Positions 58,315 through 64,000 of a stretch of DNA of 64,000 bases are shown here, one piece after another. The DNA is taken from assembly GCA_963971225.1 (NCBI GenBank), contig OZ020269.1, forward strand, positions 89,858,783 through 89,922,782. The letters are read 5' to 3'. The stretch's first letter is position 1. Each line of letters starts with the position of its first letter. Source of the stretch: Melieria omissa. Its lineage: Eukaryota; Arthropoda; Insecta; Diptera; Ulidiidae. A program made the position numbers and the translations under genes. Below the pieces are notes generated by a model. That model worked only from the letters and a program-made list of their open reading frames with translations, had not been told where the DNA came from and did not search any database.

Positions 58315-58885
58315 AAATATGAGTTCAACAAATTAAACAATTACAAGAGACCTTTCTTCCTACCTACCAATGTCAATAAACTTTGCTGACAGCACAGATA
58401 ACTCTACTCATCAAGTCGATGTCCAGCGGCCAAGGAAAAAATGTGTCAAAAAATTCGACAAAATTGATAAGTTATCTGTGCTGACAGCAAGCAAAAAAGT
58501 GGTTATTATGAAAACCAAGTTGTGTGTATATTTTTTGGCCCACCATCCACAATTAAAAGATATGTATTAAGGTTATTTTCAACAATATGAGACAACAGCC
58601 ACCTGATGTTAAGCCTGCAGTCAGCTTCCTCAATAAAGTGAAGTTCAGGGCGGAGTTATTAAAATTGAGATATTTAACATACTATATATCAAAACCATGT
58701 TACTAACTTATTGTTTACTTTGAAATTGCCTAAAACACTAAGAACAGATTTTATTTTAACAATGCTGGAAGCTCGTTCAACATGAACGGATTCTGCTAAT
58801 ATTTATTTCTTTCAGAGACCGTAGCAGTTATGAGTTTTATTATAAAAATCAATATGTAAGAGTTTTTCTTACTCGTATTTAATGA
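58315..58885. other. Intergenic, nothing recognised
   Basis: One 66-codon open frame (58370-58570) has no recognisable motif. Confidence 0.4.
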
Positions 58886-58924
58886 CTCAACAAATAACGG
58901 TGATCTGGTTAGTCTACAAATAAC

Positions 58925-59160
58925 AATAAAATCAGTCAGTGACTTTTTTTTTAAGTCATCAATAAAAATTATTCAGTGGCTTTTGTTTATAAAAATCATC
59001 AATAAAATTCAGTAAGTGACTTATTTATAAAAGTCATCAAACAAATTATTCAATGACTTTTATTTTTTAAGTCACCAATAAAAACCATTCAGTGACTTTA
59101 TTTTTTAAGTCATCAATAAAAATCATTCAGGGACTTTTATTTTTTAAATCGCAACATAAA
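58925..59160 (+). repeat. Tandem repeat AGTGACTTTTATTTTTAAGTCATCAATAAAAAT-type
   Basis: Five or so units of about 45-50 bp carry GTGACTTTTATTT, AAGTCATCAATAAAAA and ATTCA in order, from about 58937 to 59150. Each unit contains AATAAA-like hexamers and the inverted pair GTGACTT/AAGTCA(T/C). Confidence 0.85.
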
Positions 59161-59164
59161 AGTA

Positions 59165-61680
59165 ATTTACATTAATCACAGTACTGGATTCATTAAATAT
59201 CAAAATGTTTATACATATATTCTTGATCGACTCAACAAGACCTGACTTCCCTCTTCAACCCAACCCAACCTTCTTCAGAGCATATAGTTTTTTGTTGTTT
59301 TCTCATGCCAATCTCTTCTATATCTATGAATAATCTATGTTATTCCATATGCTTAAAAAACGTAACTACCACAATTCAAATTTCTGTTGGAGCTCCAATC
59401 AATCTCTTCAATGCATAACGCCCGTACAAGTCGCCTATGACGCCTACCCCTGAAAAAACAAAAACACTTGTTCGAGCTTTCCACTTCACATTTGGCGTTG
59501 AATGTGTGGCGTGCACAGTGAACTTGAGCCAATGTTGGTTCAGGTTGTGGCACACAGTCAGCGCTGTGACTAGTCCGAACAGCAAACGAAGGCGCAAATA
59601 ACATTTGGATTCAAAGAAAATTACCATTCAAACTAACAACAACAAAAAATTGAATAGAGTTGAAAAGTGTTTCAAAGTAAATTGGCGACCGGCATTTCAC
59701 TTCTTAACCGATGGCAGCGTTTTTGTGTGTGTTTAATTTGTATGTTGCTTCATGCGTTTTTCGTTGCTTTCAATTGAAAGCGCCATACAAAAATCGATTT
59801 ATGAATTTCAATTAAATAAATTGAGCGGCAAAGAATTTTTCTATGCGAAGAGCATAAAAAGCGTCACAGCGATGAATGGCAAATGTGCGTGTGGCGGGGA
59901 ATGACCGGCTCAGGGTGCGGTCCGCATTGAAGTTGCGTGCTGATAATGGCAAATCTGCAGTTATCAAAATGGTTTATGGGAGTTTAGAAATGGAAATGCG
60001 ACGCATTAACTTTAACTCATTTATGAACTATGAAATAGATTTCAGTGTGAAAATGTTGGTGTAGTGTGGCGTGTGTTTCACAGAGATCTTATTGGTTGTA
60101 AAAGGGTTAAGCTTGAGTAGGCTGACTTTGAGACAGTGATTAGCTGACTTTGAGACATTGTGGGAGAAGTCATCACAATACAAGGCCAAAAGTTGACTTT
60201 GGGGAAGCTAAACGCTTGAGGTGAACTTGTAATCTGTGCACTTGAAGCGCACTTAAAACGCATCCACATTCATTCATACATTTGTATATAAATATGTACA
60301 ACAATTTCTGCTAGTTTAGCGATTATTTAATGCGCGTATTTGAGTAAATCAGTCAACTGACAAATGCCAAATGACGTCAATCGTCAACAATGACTGCCGC
60401 TCAGATTGTCACTCACTCTTTAGCACAACAATAAACGTAACAACGAAGCATACACGCTTACAACAACAACGACAACAATAACCGTTCAAGCGCAAGATTC
60501 ACCAAATATTGCTCGCCCATCCAGTTGCATTGCATCGTCGGCGGCCACTTACATTTCAGCCTCAAAGACGCTGCAAAAACGCGCAAAACCTCTTCGTTTA
60601 TGTTGACTTCAGCTGGTTTGATCGGCGCGTTACTGGTTTGCACTTTTAAAATCACTTTCAATTGTTTTCTAGCTGCGCACTCTCCCTGCTGGCAGCTACT
60701 TTTCTCCAGCTGTTTTCGGTTTTCTCCAGTTGCTGCAACAGTTGCGTTCTTGTTGCAGCACGCGTACTCGTCAAAAACCACGCCAACCACCTGCGCTGCT
60801 GTGTGCACTCGCACGCGTTCGCTTAACTCTGCTTAGTCACTCTTGGCGCTGGACCGATTTGCCGAAAACAGCTGTCTAATTGTTGCAATTTTCACCACCC
60901 CACACTTTGGCTTTTATTTTGATTTGGATATTTGGCTGTGCCAGTTGATTGCGTGATTAGTTCAATTATATTTTGTTTTGTGGTCTGCTTCGACTGGCAG
61001 CAAAATCGCGAAAACAACGTTCACAGCCGTTAGGAATGGCTCTCGCAAGCGTACTGGCCGCACATGCAAAAACCAACTTGCCGCCTGACATTTGTTGGCT
61101 GCTTAGCGCGCCGAGCGTGTAGTCGTCACTAGACTGATTCGCAGCACACACTTGTGTGCAGGAGGGGGAGAGCGGGGCCACGATCGTTGCCATAGATAAA
61201 CGATTTGGCGCTTTTGTGTACCGTGAGCGCAGAGCGTTGTGTTTAGTCAACTTTGTTGCCGAGTGTGCAGTGGTTGGGTTGGTGTCTTGGCTGATAATAG
61301 TCGCAAGTTATTCGATTGCTTTAGTCGAGTCTCAAATATTAGTGAACTTTTAGGTTGATGTGATGTGAGGGGATGTGATTTGATGGATGATGTGTGTGAT
61401 ATGCGTATGAGTGATATGATTGCTGGCGTATTTGTGATTGTGGCGTATTACTTACATAATTTTGCTTTTGATTGATTAGATTAACACTAGAAAGACAATT
61501 GCGGGCATTTTTACTGTTTTTCGTTTTTAAATATCTCTATTTTCTTTAGTATTTCTATCAACTTTTGCTTTGATGACTCTTATTTTTATCGGGTTTATTA
61601 GTTCTACAATTAAAATTACCCAAATCCAATATGTAATTTTCGAGATATTAGCGGATAAAAAATATTACACACGAAAAAAA
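59165..61680. other. Intergenic or regulatory, no gene recognised
   Basis: Mixed composition, with a GC-richer block at 60470-61250 that includes CAA runs and GC-rich short open frames on both strands. The style is that of fly upstream or 5' exon DNA, and a distal FATP exon could lie here, but no splice or coding evidence supports this. Confidence 0.4.
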
Positions 61681-61688
61681 TTGATATA

Positions 61689-61925
61689 CAGTCGTTTCTG
61701 GGTATAGTGAACCCCTATATAGTGAACACCTCGATATAGTGAACACCCAAATTTTAACATCGAGCCTCTAAATATAGAAACAAATTTTCAAGCAAAACAC
61801 AAAAAGTGTATTTTGAGCAAATAAAACGAGTTTTTGAACAAAATTGTTAAACTTGATATAGTGAACAACCTGAATAATGTGAACAGGCCTTGCAATAATT
61901 AGTTCACTATATCCAGACACCACTG
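61689..61925. mobile_element. pogo-like MITE with iterated TATAGTGAAC motif
   Basis: This 237-bp element lies between TA at 61687-61688 and 61926-61927. The left end reads CAGTCGTTTCTGGGTATAGT; the right end, on the minus strand, reads CAGTGGTGTCTGGATATAGT. TATAGTGAAC recurs about four times near the left end, with further variants toward the right. CAGT ends, TA target and iterated subterminal motifs are pogo/Tigger-like. There is no coding sequence. Confidence 0.85.
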
Positions 61926-62069
61926 TACTCGCAAAATTAGAGGCCAAATGTAGTAAAACTGCGTTTTATAGTTTTTCTTTCTGACGTCAGGATTTTTTAA
62001 AGGACTTTAAAATTTCAAGAACATGTTTATTTAATTTAATTTATTTTTTTTTTAAGTGAGCGCATTGTG

Positions 62070-62900
62070 AAATAAAAATATGGGTATAAAATGAAAGAGA
62101 AAAATCCTTAGAATCTTAGAAAATGTAATGTTTTGGTGCAAAAGAAAGAAGAGGTATTGAAAATGTCCTTTTAAAACTTTATCCTTGAATATCCTAGAAA
62201 ATTTCCAATAATTTTCTTAGACAAAAATATATTTTAAGGACTAATATATACGCTTCTACATCCTTGAATTTCGTCCTTCTAACTTTATTAGTTTAAGATA
62301 TAAAAAATTTAATACTTCTAGTTGATTACACTACACGACACGAAAACTGCACCTAAAAATAAAAGTGTTTTTTAGATTTACTTTGGGCCGCTGCACACGA
62401 AACTGAAAATCCGAAAAAATGTTAAGAAGCGTTTTTGAAAAATCTTAGAAAACCCAGTTTTTTACCTATGGTTTCAGTTATGAAACGAATGATCCGACTA
62501 ACACAAGCTCTCCGTCGGTCTGAATAATACCTCAGCCTTTCCAGCAATATATATATTATGCAAATCTGATTAGATTTGGTGATGTTACTGACGGTGAAAT
62601 CTGTAAAAAAGTGCATTTTTCGAAATAATAAATTTGAATTTTTTATAGATAAAATAAATTATCTCTTCTGGTTGTAAACACCAAGATGAAAGATATATTA
62701 TTTGTATAAATTTCGATAAATAAATTACAAAGTTATGGAGCACTGAGTGAAAACCCCAACTTAACATTTATTACACTGTGCGACAAAAACAAATTGTTAT
62801 TAAGACCCATCCAAATGTTGATATAGGCGTGAGACTAGAGGTCATTCATAGTAACCTGGCATAGTCACTTTTTCATTTACTGATCCGATGTCCTTTTAAA
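62070..62900 (-). repeat. Rep-A copies, mostly reversed
   Basis: The minus strand of 62330-62880 aligns collinearly with 4530-5030: GAATGACCTCTAGT, ATTTGGATGG, GTCGCACAGTGTAATAAATG, ACCGTCAGTAA, GCTGGAAA-GCT, then AAAACGCTTCTTA. TACAC junctions at 62327 and 62772 are about 445 bp apart, the same period as the plus-strand copy. The part 62070-62320 resembles the 3850-4010 region instead. Confidence 0.7.
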
Positions 62901-63185
62901 AGGAGTTTAAAAAGATATCAGCATTTCAAATATGTTTGTAAATATTTGCGGTTGTGCAATGATGAAGAAGGAAACTTGTCTCCTTTTACCAAAATTTATT
63001 ATTTTGAACTGTCAGGACCGAAATAGAATACAATTTAGATTTTTGAATCTACAGACTGAGATCCAAAACATGTATGTTTTCCTTCACCTGACATATTTTG
63101 GATTTTTCGACATCGCTTCTTAACAAATTTTTTTTATTTTCAGTTTCATGTTCAGCGGCCCATAGTTAGTCTAGAAAATACCTCT
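62900..63185 (+). repeat. Rep-A copy next to the Tc1/mariner element
   Basis: It matches 7800-8090 in order: CTTGTCTCCTTTTA, GACCGAAATAGAATA, GAATCTACAGACTGAGATCC, AACATGTAT, then TTTCATGTTCAGCG and TTAGTCTA. It stops where the transposon end probably begins (about 63187). Confidence 0.65.
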
Positions 63186-63287
63186 ACAAGAGGTGTTATT
63201 TTGAATCACCCGGTATTTCGGTAGCTGTCACTTTTGAAGCTCTTATTCTTTGACCTTTGACAAGTAGAAACTACGCCAATACTAAAA

Positions 63288-64000
63288 ATGGAACGACACA
63301 CGCTTCAATAACGCATTGAAATTATTAAAATTCACTACAAAAATGGTGAAAATCTTGCAGTCACAGTTCGCAAAACTAAAGCATTTTTGGGTCGTCGTGA
63401 AGCACCTTGTCGGACCGCAATACAGAAATTGGTGGAAAAATTAGAGCTGTTGGGACAAGTTAGTGATGTGAGGAATAAAACCCGCGCACGTCGCTCAAGA
63501 ACAACTGAGAATATTGCTGCTGTAGCCCAAAGTCTTGAAGAAACCCCAGGTTTGTCGATTCCTCGTCGTTCTTTGGAATTGGGCATTCCAAAAACGTCAT
63601 TACACCGTATTTTGCATAAAGACTTGGGTCTTAAGGCTTATAAAGTTCAGTTAACACAAGAACTCAAGCCGACCGATCATCAACCACGTCGTGTCTTTGC
63701 TGATTGGGTCCTTGAAATGCATCGAAAAATCATCTTGACTGATGAGGCCCATTTTCACCTCGGTGGCTACGTCAACAAGCAAAATTGTCGCATCTGGGGC
63801 TCGGAAAACCCAAGAGTTATTGTTGAGAAGCCTCTCCATCCTCAACGTGTGACTGTTTGGTGCGGTTTATGGTCCGGCGGGGTCATTGGACCTTACTTTT
63901 TCGATAATGACGTTTGATCAACAGTTACGGTGAATGGATTGCGCTATCGAGAGATGATTAATGATTTTTATGGTCGGAGTTGGATGGTATTGATCTGGAC
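63288..64000 (+). pseudogene. Tc1/mariner-superfamily (IS630-type) transposase, cut by the window end
   Basis: The ATG at 63288 opens MERHTLQ, and a TAA follows at 63309-63311. The same frame then runs on with the helix-turn-helix part (RIEIIKIHYKNGENLAVTVR) and a second DNA-binding module (IPRRSLELGIPKTSLHRILH). It enters the DDE domain at ILTDEAHFHLGGYVNKQNCR (first Asp) and continues WGSENPRVI, VTVWCGLWSGGVIGPYFF. A TGA near 63916 interrupts NDV-STVTVNG, and the sequence reaches the window end shortly after. The expected stretch before the first catalytic motif looks shortened (DWVLEMHRKIILTDEA). At least two nonsense codons make it inactive. TGAATCACCCGGTATTTCGG at about 63203 may be the start of its terminal repeat. 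The downstream half is outside the window. Confidence 0.85.

Overview
The window looks like euchromatic, repeat-rich DNA from a higher dipteran, most likely a tephritid fruit fly or a close relative. The reasons are an insect-type 5S rRNA gene, a spliced gene for a fatty-acid transport protein (FATP/SLC27) of the insect type, several mariner lineages, a pogo/Tigger element, an RNase H-bearing LINE, and the CA-, CAA- and TTG-rich low-complexity DNA usual in fly intergenic regions. The species is an inference from these features.

Only one host protein-coding gene is clearly supported. It is a six-coding-exon FATP gene on the minus strand (40062-42813, about 660 residues). One complete 5S rRNA gene lies on the minus strand (20479-20598). 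Nearly everything else I can name is a mobile element or tandem repeat.

Layout. 1-1 kb: decayed LINE 3' end followed by an AT-rich tandem array. 3.7-5.2 kb: a dispersed, partly tandem unknown repeat (Rep-A). 5.35-5.76 kb: solo LTR with ATAT target duplication. 8.26-10.2 kb: TIR element whose interior has become almost pure ATTC repeat. 12.4-13.2 kb: internally deleted RTE-like LINE. 14.1-15.95 kb: CCATCCGTC-type minisatellite carrying a hairpin MITE. 18.2-20.35 kb: piggyBac-type MITE, mariner, second mariner fragment. 20.5 kb: 5S gene. 23.5-25.9 kb: second piggyBac-type MITE, inverted mariner 5' duplication, second solo LTR. 26.1-28.4 kb: near-intact pogo/Tigger element. 28.6-35.1 kb: 5'-truncated LINE split by a 4.4 kb CsRn1-clade Gypsy retrotransposon. 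37.75 kb: third piggyBac-type MITE. 40-42.9 kb: FATP gene. 43.6 kb: GATT microsatellite. 49.6-51.3 kb: degenerate tandem repeat. 52.7-53.85 kb: two adjacent internally deleted mariners. 56.6 kb: fourth piggyBac-type MITE. 57.9 kb: LINE fragment. 61.7 kb: pogo-like MITE. 62-63.2 kb: more Rep-A. 63.2 kb to the end: Tc1/mariner-superfamily transposase.

I did not find a novel host pathway. The most noteworthy structures are the mariner derivatives (a snap-back duplication of a 5' end, and a copy that keeps only the DNA-binding domain), the four-copy TTAA-flanked MITE family, the microsatellite-filled TIR element, and the nested CsRn1 element. The last retains a tRNA-Trp primer site and a canonical A_AAA_AAC gag-pol slippery site.
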